NCBI RefSeq assembly: GCF_001592965.1
Contig: NZ_LRPC01000029.1
Coordinates: forward strand, 1-64,000
Reading direction: 5' to 3'
Source of the DNA: Roseivirga spongicola
GTDB lineage: Bacteria; Bacteroidota; Bacteroidia; Cytophagales; Cyclobacteriaceae
DNA length: 64,000 nt
The position numbers and the translations under genes were made by a program. Shown here piece after piece: positions 1 to 9,004 of the stretch; within the stretch, counting starts at the first letter, position 1; the number at the start of each line of letters is the position of its first letter. The notes beneath the pieces are model-generated. The model was not told where the DNA came from. It ran no database searches and saw nothing but the letters and a program-made list of their open reading frames with translations.

Positions 1-1
1 G

Positions 2-1339
2 GTTTGGAGTGCCGGAACTTCCCTCATTGGCCCTGCGGGAGCCGATGGTGCGGACGGAACTGACGGAACTAATGGTATAGACGGAACCAACGGAGCAGAT
101 GGCCAAGACGGCAACACTGTGCTTAGCGGTAGCTCTAACCCAACCAACGCCACAGGCAATACTGGAGACTTCTACTACAACTTCAACACCTTTACCTTTT
201 TTGGACCAAAAACTGGCACTGGTTGGCCTGCTGGAGTTGTCTTAAAAGGAACTGGGATTTCCTCCACGTTAGACAATCCTGATGGTTCTTTAACCTTCAA
301 CTTCACTGACGGCACAAGTTTTACATCTCAGCCAGATGGAGACTTCAGTGACACTAATGAACTAATAACATCACTTAGCTTATCTGGCTCAAGCTTACAA
401 ATTAGAGAAGGCGGTATAAATCGTTCAGTAGACCTCTCCTCTATCGGTACTTCATCAGAAATAACCGACACCGACAATAACACACTCATTACTGTAGACA
501 ACAGCGGAGCCAATGATGATATCATCAGGTTCAGCATACAGGGCAATGAAACCATGCGACTAAGAAACAGAACTCTCGAACTTCTAGCGAATAGTGGGTC
601 GACCTTTATTGGTGAAAGCGCAGGCATAAGTAGTTCTGGAGCTGGAAATGTAGGCTTAGGTTCAGAGACAATGCTTAACAATTCTTCAGGAAGATTCAAC
701 GTTGCAGTGGGTTACCGCGCACTAAGGCAAAACGCTACTGGACAGGGAAATGTGGCCATTGGCTATAACGCAGGATTCAACGAAACTGGGAGCAACAAAC
801 TCTACATTGCCAATTCAAACACAAACACACCACTAATTTGGGGCGATTTTCAAGCTGGAGTAGCTAACATTAACGGAAAGCTAGGAGTTGGTGTGGCTAA
901 TCCAGCCGCTATGACCAACGAGCTAGAAGTCAATGGACATGCTACCGTAATTACACTTACAGAAACTTCTGATCAACGATTCAAGAAGAATATCCTTCCC
1001 TTGGAAAACAGTCTGAGCAAGCTACTTTCTCTCCGTGGAGTAAGTTACCAATGGAGGATTGATGACTTCCCTAATAGGCGATTCAAAGAAGGCTCTAACA
1101 TTGGCCTTATTGCTCAGGAAGTACAGCAACTTTTCCCTGAACTGGTTTCAACCAATAGTGAAGGTTTCCTGAGTGTATCTTACTCAGGCCTCTCTCCCAT
1201 CATTATTGAAGCCATGAAGGAGCAACAAAAACTGATTGAAGATTTACAATCTGAGCTTAAAGAAGCAGACAACAGATACAAAGCCCTTTTGGAAAGAATC
1301 TCATCCATTGAACAAGCCTTAAAAAAACAAGATCGATAA
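2..1339 (+). CDS. Collagen-like surface fibre protein with C-terminal S74 chaperone domain (5' partial)
   Basis: The reading frame is open from the left edge, so the true start lies outside the window. The GTG at 119 is only an internal codon. Bases 2-118 encode collagen-like Gly-X-Y triplets (GAD, GTD, GTN, GID, GQD). A beta-rich stalk with many Ser, Thr and Asn follows, and the end carries a Peptidase_S74 (endosialidase-type intramolecular chaperone) domain with the TSDQRFKKNI motif. The presumed self-cleavage Ser is at codon 968-970 and Lys at 983-985, five residues apart as in the known Ser/Lys dyad. A predicted coiled coil (KEQQKLIEDLQSELKEADNR) closes the protein. In known S74 proteins the domain trimerises the fibre and then cuts itself off. 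The next gene starts 2 nt downstream, so this is probably the first visible member of a T9SS-linked surface operon. It could also be a phage-derived fibre. Confidence 0.85.
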   Translation, partial: VWSAGTSLIGPAGADGADGTDGTNGIDGTNGADGQDGNTVLSGSSNPTNATGNTGDFYYNFNTFTFFGPKTGTGWPAGVVLKGTGISSTLDNPDGSLTFNFTDGTSFTSQPDGDFSDTNELITSLSLSGSSLQIREGGINRSVDLSSIGTSSEITDTDNNTLITVDNSGANDDIIRFSIQGNETMRLRNRTLELLANSGSTFIGESAGISSSGAGNVGLGSETMLNNSSGRFNVAVGYRALRQNATGQGNVAIGYNAGFNETGSNKLYIANSNTNTPLIWGDFQAGVANINGKLGVGVANPAAMTNELEVNGHATVITLTETSDQRFKKNILPLENSLSKLLSLRGVSYQWRIDDFPNRRFKEGSNIGLIAQEVQQLFPELVSTNSEGFLSVSYSGLSPIIIEAMKEQQKLIEDLQSELKEADNRYKALLERISSIEQALKKQDR

Positions 1340-1340
1340 A

Positions 1341-2432
1341 ATGCGTTTTGCCCTACTATATGGTCTGTTAATCTGGCTTCCGCAAAACTTAGCGGCTCAG
1401 GGGCAATTAGCCATTTCTGAAGGAACATTTTTTCAAAGTTTCGATAACGTTTCACTCAATATAGATGATACCGAATTGCTTACAGATGGAGAGTTAATAG
1501 GAACCAATTCCAATATTTTCATCTCTTCCAACTTCGCTCAGACCAATTTGGGAGGCGAAGGAAATAACCATTTTGGCCGACTTTACCTCTACTCTCCGAA
1601 TGGAGAATTCCTTCTGGTCAACTCAATAGAAATCAATGATTTATTGGAATTAAATAAATCTAGCCTAAACCTAGGCTCAGCAGATTTAATCTTCCCGAGT
1701 GAAGGTGGCTATTTAGAGGGCGAAACGAATGAATTCAGGGTTTACAGCAAAAATGGAGGTAAAATCATCAAAACAACCACTTTAAATAAACCACAAAATG
1801 TTAGCCCCGGAAACCTAGGTTTTATCATAAGCAGCAACGAAAATCTAGGTCTAACCGAAATCTATAGAACTCACTCTTCCACCACCCTACCGTCTGGCGA
1901 AGGCATCTCTAAAACCTTTGAATTATACACCGATATAAACCCATCATCTCCTTTGAATATCAGTATTTCCTACTTCGATACTGAGGCTAAAAACATGGAC
2001 TATGAGCCTCAAATTTGGATGCTTGAAAACACAGGCGAATGGACCCACGTGCGCACTTCTTCCGAAAGAAACAGTGACACTCAAAGCAATAGAGTAAGTG
2101 CAAACATATCTGAGCCCACCTTAACCTATACAGTGGGTCCAGAAAAGGTCTACCCAGTAGATATCTCTTCCATTCCAACAGCCTTTACACCTAATGGCGA
2201 TGGCACCAATGACACCTTCCTCATCCCATTCATCGATGAGGATTTCAATGGCAGGGTAACCATCATTAGCAGATGGGGCGATGTAATTTACTCCAGCGAC
2301 AATTACTATTACGCACCATGGGATGGGCATTACAAAGGCAAGCTAATGCCTACAGCCACCTACTATTATGTAGTGAGTTTTGGAAGCGATCAGCGAAACG
2401 AAATCAAGGGTAACATTTCAATTGTCAGGTAA
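1341..2432 (+). CDS. Secreted protein with gliding motility-associated C-terminal (T9SS type B sorting) domain
   Basis: This 363-aa protein starts with a signal peptide (MRFALLYGLLIWLPQNLAAQ) and has an unrecognised beta-rich middle. Its end is a CHU_C-type domain (gliding motility-associated C-terminal, TIGR04131-like), with the typical IPTAFTPNGDGTNDTF opening at about residue 276, then ISRWGDVIY, a Y.PWDG core and a final beta strand. Proteins with this tail are known to be exported across the outer membrane by the type IX secretion system and anchored or released at the surface. The stop codon overlaps the ATG of the PorP/SprF gene (TAATG), the usual partner of such tails. The role of the N-terminal part is unknown. 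Confidence 0.88.
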   Translation: MRFALLYGLLIWLPQNLAAQGQLAISEGTFFQSFDNVSLNIDDTELLTDGELIGTNSNIFISSNFAQTNLGGEGNNHFGRLYLYSPNGEFLLVNSIEINDLLELNKSSLNLGSADLIFPSEGGYLEGETNEFRVYSKNGGKIIKTTTLNKPQNVSPGNLGFIISSNENLGLTEIYRTHSSTTLPSGEGISKTFELYTDINPSSPLNISISYFDTEAKNMDYEPQIWMLENTGEWTHVRTSSERNSDTQSNRVSANISEPTLTYTVGPEKVYPVDISSIPTAFTPNGDGTNDTFLIPFIDEDFNGRVTIISRWGDVIYSSDNYYYAPWDGHYKGKLMPTATYYYVVSFGSDQRNEIKGNISIVR

Positions 2433-3418
2433 TGAAAGGACACACCATACTCTTGTTGTCTCTTTTTTGTTGCTCTTTACAGGCGCAACAACTCTCTCAA
2501 TTCAGTCAATACCTAGATAATAATTATCTAATTAATCCGGCAGCCACAGACCTTCAAAACAACATCAAATTCGGCATGGGCTTCAGGCAACAATGGGGCG
2601 ATATTCCTGGCAACCCGAGAACTCTCTACCTCACAGCATATGCCCCTATTTCAAAGCCAGAAGAGTCTCAGTATATGAGAGCATCCATGAGGATGAACGG
2701 CCAAATACAATCTAGACCCCGTAATGAACTAAAAAAGTCGAGCATTAGCCATGTTTTAGGTACTGTAATAATGAGCGATGACTTCGGATTATTCAACAAA
2801 ACCACGGTACACTTCAGCTATGGAATACACCTGCCACTGACCAAAAAACTGAGCGTTTCTGCAGCGCCAAAAATTGGGGTAGTGAACCTTAACCTAAATG
2901 ATGATTTATGGGTGCTTGATAAAAATGACGACCCGTTTAAGCACTTTCTAAGCGCTTACAGTTCAAAAACCCTTTTAGACATTGGCTTTGGCCTTTGGCT
3001 TTACTCTGACAAATTTTTCATGGGATACTCCCTTGAACAAATGGGTGGAAAAAACCCAGATCAGCTAGGCGAAACTACAGGTTACGAATCTGTAGCCCAT
3101 CACTTTATGTCATTAGGGTATTCTTTTAGCATCAACCCTTACTTGCGAATTGTACCAAGTAGTATGATTAGATACTCTCCTACCGGACCTATCAGTATTG
3201 ATTACAGCTTAAGATTTGAATACCAAAGTAGAATATGGTTAGGGCTTTCTTTAAGAAAATCCAACGCCCTAGTAGGCATTTTTGGGCTTTTCCTGAACTC
3301 CAACATTAGGTTCAATTACACCTATGACCATGGCATGGGCTCTGGTGATAGAGATGGACTCAATGCCCACGAGTTTTCTCTTAATCTCAGTGCATTCCAA
3401 AACCTCTACAAAGAATGA
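2432..3418 (+). CDS. PorP/SprF family type IX secretion outer membrane protein
   Basis: The 328-aa product has a signal peptide ending at LQAQ and the conserved start of the PorP/SprF family: QLSQFSQYLDNNYLINPAA followed by a GFRQQW motif. The rest alternates short beta strands, as expected of an outer membrane barrel of about this length. In Flavobacterium, SprF is needed for secretion of the adhesin SprB, and paralogues sit beside individual T9SS cargo genes. Here the gene overlaps the CHU_C cargo upstream by one base and the OmpA-like gene downstream by four bases (ATGA), so the three are probably translated together and this barrel probably serves the upstream cargo. Confidence 0.92.
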   Translation: MKGHTILLLSLFCCSLQAQQLSQFSQYLDNNYLINPAATDLQNNIKFGMGFRQQWGDIPGNPRTLYLTAYAPISKPEESQYMRASMRMNGQIQSRPRNELKKSSISHVLGTVIMSDDFGLFNKTTVHFSYGIHLPLTKKLSVSAAPKIGVVNLNLNDDLWVLDKNDDPFKHFLSAYSSKTLLDIGFGLWLYSDKFFMGYSLEQMGGKNPDQLGETTGYESVAHHFMSLGYSFSINPYLRIVPSSMIRYSPTGPISIDYSLRFEYQSRIWLGLSLRKSNALVGIFGLFLNSNIRFNYTYDHGMGSGDRDGLNAHEFSLNLSAFQNLYKE

Positions 3419-4773
3419 AAACTGCACAACTTATTATATTAATCCTCCTGACCTACGGAACAGCAAATCCATTGTTGGGTCAGCATTTCAATACGTATAG
3501 TTTCGATCGGCCTGTACCAGTAAAGCCTGTCAACTCGGTAGAAGAGGAAGAAGCCGCTCCACTAATTAGTCCCAAAGGAGATAGAATATATTTTACCCGA
3601 ACCGCCAACGTAGTTCAATTCGACAAAAAGGTCAGCATTCATGAAATATGGTTTTCTGACTTTTTGGAAGAAGGTTGGACCAAGGCTGTCAAGGCGTTTC
3701 ATCCACTCAACGATAACCAGAACACCGCTGTAATTGGCTTTAAAAATAATGGACTATACCTGTTTGGTGATTATTCAGGTGGCTTCAAAAACAAGAATGG
3801 AGCTTCTGAAACACATATTGAAAATGGTGCTTACACCAAACCACAATCATTAGAAATCCCCGACCTGAAGATCAAAGGTGGCTATTACGGCTTAAGCATG
3901 CACAGCTCAGAAAAAATTCTCTTGGTCTCTAAAGGAGACTCAGGTAACGAAGACCTATTTGTGACCCTATTGACACCAGAAGGCCAATGGTCTGAGTTGA
4001 TAAACCTTGGCCCAACCATCAATAGCAAAGGCTATGAAATTGCTCCATTTTTATCATACGACTCTATTCACCTGTTTTTTAGCCGAGGCAACCAGACCAA
4101 AGACGCAGACATATATGTTTCAAAAAGGTTAGATGACACTTGGAGAAACTGGACTGAGCCAGAGCGCCTACCTGAACCAATCAACTCAAACTTGTTCGAT
4201 GCCTATTTTTCAATAAGCTCAGACAGCACGGTTCTTTTCTCTAGTGATAGAATGGGTTCAAATGATATTTATAAATCCAAATTGAGGGTATTCAAAAATC
4301 TACCAGAAGAAGTTGAAATAAGCAGTATTGAACCCATCGCACTGACAGAAGAAGAACCTATAGAGCAAAAACTTGAATTAACAGCGATTACAGAAACTAC
4401 TCAACATATACCAGAACTACAAAACAAGAGCAGTGCTGATGGCTATGCTTTCTTCGACTTTAATAAATCTACCCTGACCAACACAGCTAAGACAAAACTC
4501 AACGCTATTCTAGAAAGACTAAAATCTGACCCAAGCTTAAATATCGAATTGGTAGGTCATGCTGATTATATTGATGAAGAGGACTTCAACCAACAATTGT
4601 CGGAAAAGAGAGCAGCATCGGCAGCTAAATACCTTACCTCTAATGGCATAGCAAGTCACAGAATCACAACCTCAGGATTTGGCGAACTACTTCCTATTTC
4701 CAACAATGAATCTGATATAGGCAGAAGGCTTAATAGAAGGGTAGAAATTTATTTTATAAGTCAATCACAATAA
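3415..4773 (+). CDS. OmpA family protein with PD40-like beta-propeller
   Basis: The 452-aa protein has a signal peptide (cut near LLGQ), a central region of WD40/PD40-type repeats (segments such as GDRIYFTR, HLFFSRG and TVLFSSDRMGSNDIY, about residues 50-290), an acidic linker, and a C-terminal OmpA domain from about residue 345 (YAFFDFNKSTL, VGHADYIDEEDFNQQLSEKR, INRRVEI-type ending read as LNRRVEIYF). OmpA domains bind peptidoglycan, so the protein probably ties the outer membrane machinery to the wall. The layout recalls PorE-type T9SS accessory proteins, but the TPR part of PorE is not apparent. It overlaps the PorP/SprF gene by four bases and ends convergently, 3 nt from the dehydrogenase stop. 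Confidence 0.88.
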   Translation: MKTAQLIILILLTYGTANPLLGQHFNTYSFDRPVPVKPVNSVEEEEAAPLISPKGDRIYFTRTANVVQFDKKVSIHEIWFSDFLEEGWTKAVKAFHPLNDNQNTAVIGFKNNGLYLFGDYSGGFKNKNGASETHIENGAYTKPQSLEIPDLKIKGGYYGLSMHSSEKILLVSKGDSGNEDLFVTLLTPEGQWSELINLGPTINSKGYEIAPFLSYDSIHLFFSRGNQTKDADIYVSKRLDDTWRNWTEPERLPEPINSNLFDAYFSISSDSTVLFSSDRMGSNDIYKSKLRVFKNLPEEVEISSIEPIALTEEEPIEQKLELTAITETTQHIPELQNKSSADGYAFFDFNKSTLTNTAKTKLNAILERLKSDPSLNIELVGHADYIDEEDFNQQLSEKRAASAAKYLTSNGIASHRITTSGFGELLPISNNESDIGRRLNRRVEIYFISQSQ

Positions 4774-4776
4774 GGA

Positions 4777-5772
4777 TCAATCAAGGGTTAAAACCAACTT
4801 CCCAAATTGCTTACCTGCCTTCATTTCATCAAATGCTGAGATAGCCTCATCAAATGGTCTAGCAGAATCTATTATGGGCCTAAGCTGATGTTTATTGATG
4901 AAATCAACCATCTGTACAAACTCCTCATCATTACCCATGGTACTCCCCTGAAGAGTGATCTGATTCCAAAACATTCTATGCAAGTCTAGCTTTGAAGGTA
5001 CTCCTGTTGTTGCACCGTAGAATACTATTCTTCCAGCAGGCTTCATTAACTTAATGAAGTCATTGAGTTGATCTCCACCTGCGCTATCCACTACCAAATC
5101 GAAACCTCTAACAGCCTTTGCTTCTTTTATCCAGTTTTCAGATCTGTAGTTGAACCCGCCTTTAGCGCCTAATGACTTACACTGCTCAATCTTTTCTTCA
5201 CTACTAGAAGTAACCCAAACATTGGCTCCGGCATGTTGAGCAAAAAGAAAGGCAAACTGAGCCACTCCTCCTCCTACACCAGAGATTAAGACATTCTTAC
5301 CTTCTTGGCATTGGCCATGAAAAAACGTTGCTCGAAAAGCAGTTAGCCCTCCTAAAGGCAAGGCCGATGCTTCTTGAAATGAAAGGTGATCAGGTTTTTG
5401 GACTAATCTATCGGCTTCGATTAAAACGTATTCTGCTAAAGTGCCATCTTTTGGCATACCAAACACCTGATATTCTGCCGACTGAACTGCTAGGTTTGGC
5501 CCCCAATTTCTATTAGGGTTAATGATTACTTCCTTGCTTAACCATTCCACATCTACGTCTTCTCCAACTGATGTAACCACTCCTGCTCCATCAGAACCAA
5601 GTGTAGTTCCGAACTTAATTCCAGGATACATTCCTTCTCGAATCCACTGGTCGCGGTGATTTAAAGAAGCTGCTTTAAGCTTCACCAGAACCTCACCGGC
5701 TTTGGGTTCAGGAATGGGTTTATCTATAAACTGAAGGGGTTCTTTTTGGTCTGTAATGCAAAGTGCTTTCAT
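4777..5772 (-). CDS. Zinc-independent medium-chain dehydrogenase / quinone oxidoreductase-like protein
   Basis: The 331-aa protein has the two-part MDR fold: an N-terminal GroES-like half (ASLNHRDQWIREGMYPG, then GTTLGSDGAGVV) and a Rossmann half with a glycine-rich NAD(P) loop (LISGVGGGVAQFAFLFAQ, about residue 163). The Cys/His zinc ligands seen in alcohol dehydrogenases are not evident, which fits the quinone reductase/enoyl reductase branch that uses NADPH on unsaturated carbonyls or quinones. The exact substrate cannot be read from the sequence. It is transcribed toward the OmpA-like gene and lies 82 bp from the end of dnaB on the same strand, so it may be read with dnaB or alone. Confidence 0.85.
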   Translation of the reverse strand: MKALCITDQKEPLQFIDKPIPEPKAGEVLVKLKAASLNHRDQWIREGMYPGIKFGTTLGSDGAGVVTSVGEDVDVEWLSKEVIINPNRNWGPNLAVQSAEYQVFGMPKDGTLAEYVLIEADRLVQKPDHLSFQEASALPLGGLTAFRATFFHGQCQEGKNVLISGVGGGVAQFAFLFAQHAGANVWVTSSSEEKIEQCKSLGAKGGFNYRSENWIKEAKAVRGFDLVVDSAGGDQLNDFIKLMKPAGRIVFYGATTGVPSKLDLHRMFWNQITLQGSTMGNDEEFVQMVDFINKHQLRPIIDSARPFDEAISAFDEMKAGKQFGKLVLTLD

Positions 5773-5854
5773 AGGTTCTCAAAGTTAAAGAAATTAGGTT
5801 GTGGGTTAAACTAAATTAACCGAACATGAATTTCTTTACTCGCACCCTAAGCTG

Positions 5855-7426
5855 TTAGAAAGGAGCTTCCTCATCGTTAGTAGGCAAATTAGGCTTATCA
5901 CCACTATTGGCCTTACTTTGGAAAGTCATAGTATTTCCGCCTCCCGACTCAAAATTACTTCCTCCTCCTGAAGGGAAGGTATTTCCGTAAGTTGCGGTAC
6001 CGCCATAATTCATATCTAGATCACAGAATTTGGTGTACTGACCAATAAACTTCAACTGTACATTTTCTAATGAACCATTTCTGTGCTTGGCAATAATCAC
6101 CTCACCAGTTCCTTGAGTTGGCATGCCACTTTCATCTTCCGTAATACCATAGTACTCAGGTCGATAAAGGAACATTACCATATCGGCATCCTGCTCAATT
6201 GAACCGGATTCCCTGAGGTCGGAAAGCTGGGGACGCTTATCTCCGCCTCGGGTTTCTACGGCACGGCTTAACTGCGAAAGTGCAATTACGGGAACGTTAA
6301 GTTCCTTAGCCAAGTTCTTCAAAGCTCTGGAGATTGACGCGATTTCCTGTTCACGGTTACCGCTTCCTCCTCCACTTTTTGAAGAGTCGCCCGACATCAG
6401 CTGGAGGTAATCAATTACCACTAGCTGAATATCGTGCTGTTGTTTCAACCTTCGGCATTTCGCCCTCAATTCGAGGATTGAAAGACCTGGGGTATCATCT
6501 ATAAATATGGGGGCTTTAGTCAAATTAGCCGTTTTGTGCACCAACTGAGCCCATTCGTGCTCGGCTAGTGTACCTTTCTTAATCTTTTCACTACCTAGTT
6601 CAGCTTCTGCAGAAATCAATCTGTTAACCAACTGAACCGATGACATCTCTAGCGAGAATATGGCGCAACCCTGTCCGTGATCTACTGCCGCATTTCTCAA
6701 GGCTGAAACCACAAAGGCAGTTTTACCCATACCCGGACGAGCCGCGATAATAACCAAGTCAGATCGTTGCCATCCAGAAGTCACTCTATCTAGAGCAGTA
6801 AAGCCTGAAGGCACACCTGTTAGACCATCTTGATGGTCTTTTCTCGCCTGAATTTCTTCTAGGGCTGTGGCCATAATGTTCTTCATGCTGTCATACTCCT
6901 TACGAATATTCGCTTCAGAAACCTCAAAGAGCGACTGCTCCATGCGGTCTAACAACTGAAAAACATCGGTAGTATCTTCATAGGCATCTTTCTGAATCTC
7001 AGAAGAGATTCTAATGAGCTCACGCTTAATCGATTGTTCAACAATAATTCTGGCGTGGTACTCAATATTGGCTGCCGAAGAAACTCGGTTGGTAAGTTGA
7101 GTAATGTAGTAAGGACCACCTGCTATCTCCAGCTTACCTGCCTTTCTTAAATGACTGGTTACTGTTAAAATATCGATAGGCTCTGAGGCCTGGAAAAGAT
7201 CATAAATAGCCTGATAAATTTCTTTATGGCTGTCTTTGTAAAAAGAGTTTGGACTAAGAATATCAATTACATTGGTAAGCGCATCTTTTTCCAACATCAA
7301 CGCACCCAAAACCGCCTCTTCCAAGTCCGTTGCCTGAGGTGGTAGTTTACCCAATTGGGCTCCTTCCACAGACATGTTTTTAGACTTGTATCCGAGTCGA
7401 AGTGCTGCTGATTTCCCTTTTTCCAT
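5855..7426 (-). CDS. dnaB: Replicative DNA helicase DnaB
   Basis: The 523-aa protein has the DnaB N-terminal domain (KLPPQATDLEEAVLGALML, about residues 27-45) and the RecA-like ATPase domain with Walker A (ARPGMGKTAF), the hydrophobic Walker B strand ending VVIDYLQLM, and an arginine-rich C-terminal core (SDLRESGSIEQDADMV). It unwinds DNA at the replication fork as a hexamer. A Gly/Ser/Asn-rich tail follows the core, as is common in Bacteroidota. The start is uncertain: a -7 promoter box ends only 4 nt upstream of the ATG at 7426, so either the mRNA is almost leaderless or translation begins at the second Met (codon top base 7375, MSVEGAQLG). Confidence 0.96.
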   Translation of the reverse strand: MEKGKSAALRLGYKSKNMSVEGAQLGKLPPQATDLEEAVLGALMLEKDALTNVIDILSPNSFYKDSHKEIYQAIYDLFQASEPIDILTVTSHLRKAGKLEIAGGPYYITQLTNRVSSAANIEYHARIIVEQSIKRELIRISSEIQKDAYEDTTDVFQLLDRMEQSLFEVSEANIRKEYDSMKNIMATALEEIQARKDHQDGLTGVPSGFTALDRVTSGWQRSDLVIIAARPGMGKTAFVVSALRNAAVDHGQGCAIFSLEMSSVQLVNRLISAEAELGSEKIKKGTLAEHEWAQLVHKTANLTKAPIFIDDTPGLSILELRAKCRRLKQQHDIQLVVIDYLQLMSGDSSKSGGGSGNREQEIASISRALKNLAKELNVPVIALSQLSRAVETRGGDKRPQLSDLRESGSIEQDADMVMFLYRPEYYGITEDESGMPTQGTGEVIIAKHRNGSLENVQLKFIGQYTKFCDLDMNYGGTATYGNTFPSGGGSNFESGGGNTMTFQSKANSGDKPNLPTNDEEAPF

Positions 7427-7430
7427 TTTA

Positions 7431-7462
7431 CAAAACTATCTCTATCAACCTCATAAATTCAA
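7431..7462 (-). promoter_or_regulatory. Predicted promoter of dnaB (TTG / TAnnTTTG type)
   Basis: On the minus strand, a TAGTTTTG box (plus-strand 7431-7438) matches the Bacteroidota -7 consensus TAnnTTTG. A TTG (7460-7462) lies 21 nt upstream, within the usual -33 spacing. The predicted transcription start falls on or beside the annotated ATG. The call rests on consensus only. Confidence 0.5.
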
Positions 7463-7580
7463 GCAGATGAGCACCTTTATTTTTCAACCATCTCATAGAC
7501 AGTGATTAAACATTGGCAATCAACTTTTTGGCAGTTGTCCACATCATTATCCACTTTTACCAACAAGGAGCGTTCAACAT

Positions 7581-7610
7581 TTGAACGACCCGTCATTTCC
7601 TTTATTTTTG
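7581..7610 (+). promoter_or_regulatory. Predicted promoter of the Mpl-like ligase run (TTG-N19-TATTTTTG)
   Basis: A TTG at 7581-7583 and TATTTTTG at 7603-7610 are separated by 19 nt, an exact fit to the Bacteroidota housekeeping promoter pattern. Transcription would start near 7615, leaving a leader of about 20 nt before the ATG at 7634. It would serve the following three genes, which are 0-2 nt apart. Confidence 0.6.
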
Positions 7611-7633
7611 AATCGTTCTTCAGAATATAATTC

Positions 7634-9004
7634 ATGCTAAAAAATCAGAAAATTCACTTTATCGCTATTGGCGGAAGTGTAATGCACAACTTGGCTATTT
7701 GCCTTAAACTTCTTGATAATCAAGTAACTGGATCGGACGATATGTTCTTCGACCCATCAAAATCCAACCTAAAAAGACATGGCCTACTACCAGACAATGA
7801 AGGTTGGCATCCAGAGCGAGTGCATAGCCAACTTGACTATGTAATACTTGGCATGCATGCTAAAAATGACAACCCTGAATTACTCAAGGCCAAGGACTTA
7901 GGATTGAAGATTTACTCCTTCCCTGAGTTTATCCACGAGGTTTCAAAAGAGAAAATCAGATTGGTGGTAGCAGGTTCCCATGGCAAAACCAGCATCACCT
8001 CAATGATTCTTCACGTGCTCAATAAGGCTGGAAAATCGTTCGATTATCTAGTGGGTGCCCAACTAGAAGGCTTCGATACTATGGTGAAGATTTCCGATGC
8101 ACCTATGATGATCATTGAAGGCGATGAATACACCACAAGCCCGCTAGACCTAACCCCAAAATTCTTACACTACAACCATCATTTTGCTTGTATTACCGGC
8201 ATAGCATGGGACCACTTCAATGTATTCCCTACCCTAGATATTTATGAAGAACAATTCCTAAAGTTCATCAACCAAACGCCTAATAACGGTAAGGTCTTTT
8301 ATGCCGAAGTAGATCAGGCACTTTGTAAGATTGTAGAACGTGCCGAACCCAACGAGGAGCAACTCATTCCGTACAACGCGTTCGAATCGAAAATTGAAGA
8401 CAATCAGACCATTGTACTTTGGGAAGGAAGAGAAATTCCACTTCAAGTTTTCGGAGATCATAACCTCCAGAACCTCAATGCTGCCAGGCTACTATTGAAC
8501 CAAGTTGGCATTTCGGACGATGAGTTCTTCGAACATATTCAGTCTTTCACAGGTGCTTCAAAAAGACTTGAGTTGATCGGTCAAAATGACTTTTCTACCA
8601 TTTACAAAGACTTTGCACATGCGCCATCTAAGCTAAAGGCTACTTCTGAGGCTGTAACCAAGCAATTCAAAGACAGAAAACTAACTTCAGTACTTGAGTT
8701 GCATACTTTTAGTAGCCTCAATAAGCAATTCATTCATCAATATGAGGGCTGTTATGACCTACCCCAGCAGGCCATAGTGTTTATCAACCCTGAAGCGGTA
8801 AAAGCCAAAAAGTTGGAAATGATTTCTGAAGATGAACTGGTTGACGCTTTCAAGCGCAAGGATCTCAAATTATTTACCGATGCGGAGAAGCTTGAGCAGT
8901 TTATTCTGAGCCAAGACTGGAATAATAGAAACCTTCTTTTGATGAGCTCAGGAAATTTCGGAGGTTTGGACATAGAAAAAATCAAAGACACAATTCTTAG
9001 CTAA
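7634..9004 (+). CDS. Mur ligase family protein, Mpl-like (UDP-MurNAc:tripeptide ligase)
   Basis: The 456-aa protein has the three-domain Mur ligase plan. It starts with a UDP-binding Rossmann domain (IHFIAIGGSVMHNLAICL), then the ATP loop AGSHGKTSIT near residue 113, the EGDEYTTSPLD motif, ITGIAWDHFNVFPT, and a C-terminal domain opening near GDHNLQNLNAA and KRLELIG. The GDEYTT segment and the NHHFACITGIAWDH segment resemble Mpl, which reattaches recycled tripeptide to UDP-MurNAc, more than MurC. A MurC-like role cannot be excluded. It shares its stop with the start of the exonuclease gene (TAATG) and follows a well-matched promoter. Confidence 0.82.
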   Translation: MLKNQKIHFIAIGGSVMHNLAICLKLLDNQVTGSDDMFFDPSKSNLKRHGLLPDNEGWHPERVHSQLDYVILGMHAKNDNPELLKAKDLGLKIYSFPEFIHEVSKEKIRLVVAGSHGKTSITSMILHVLNKAGKSFDYLVGAQLEGFDTMVKISDAPMMIIEGDEYTTSPLDLTPKFLHYNHHFACITGIAWDHFNVFPTLDIYEEQFLKFINQTPNNGKVFYAEVDQALCKIVERAEPNEEQLIPYNAFESKIEDNQTIVLWEGREIPLQVFGDHNLQNLNAARLLLNQVGISDDEFFEHIQSFTGASKRLELIGQNDFSTIYKDFAHAPSKLKATSEAVTKQFKDRKLTSVLELHTFSSLNKQFIHQYEGCYDLPQQAIVFINPEAVKAKKLEMISEDELVDAFKRKDLKLFTDAEKLEQFILSQDWNNRNLLLMSSGNFGGLDIEKIKDTILS

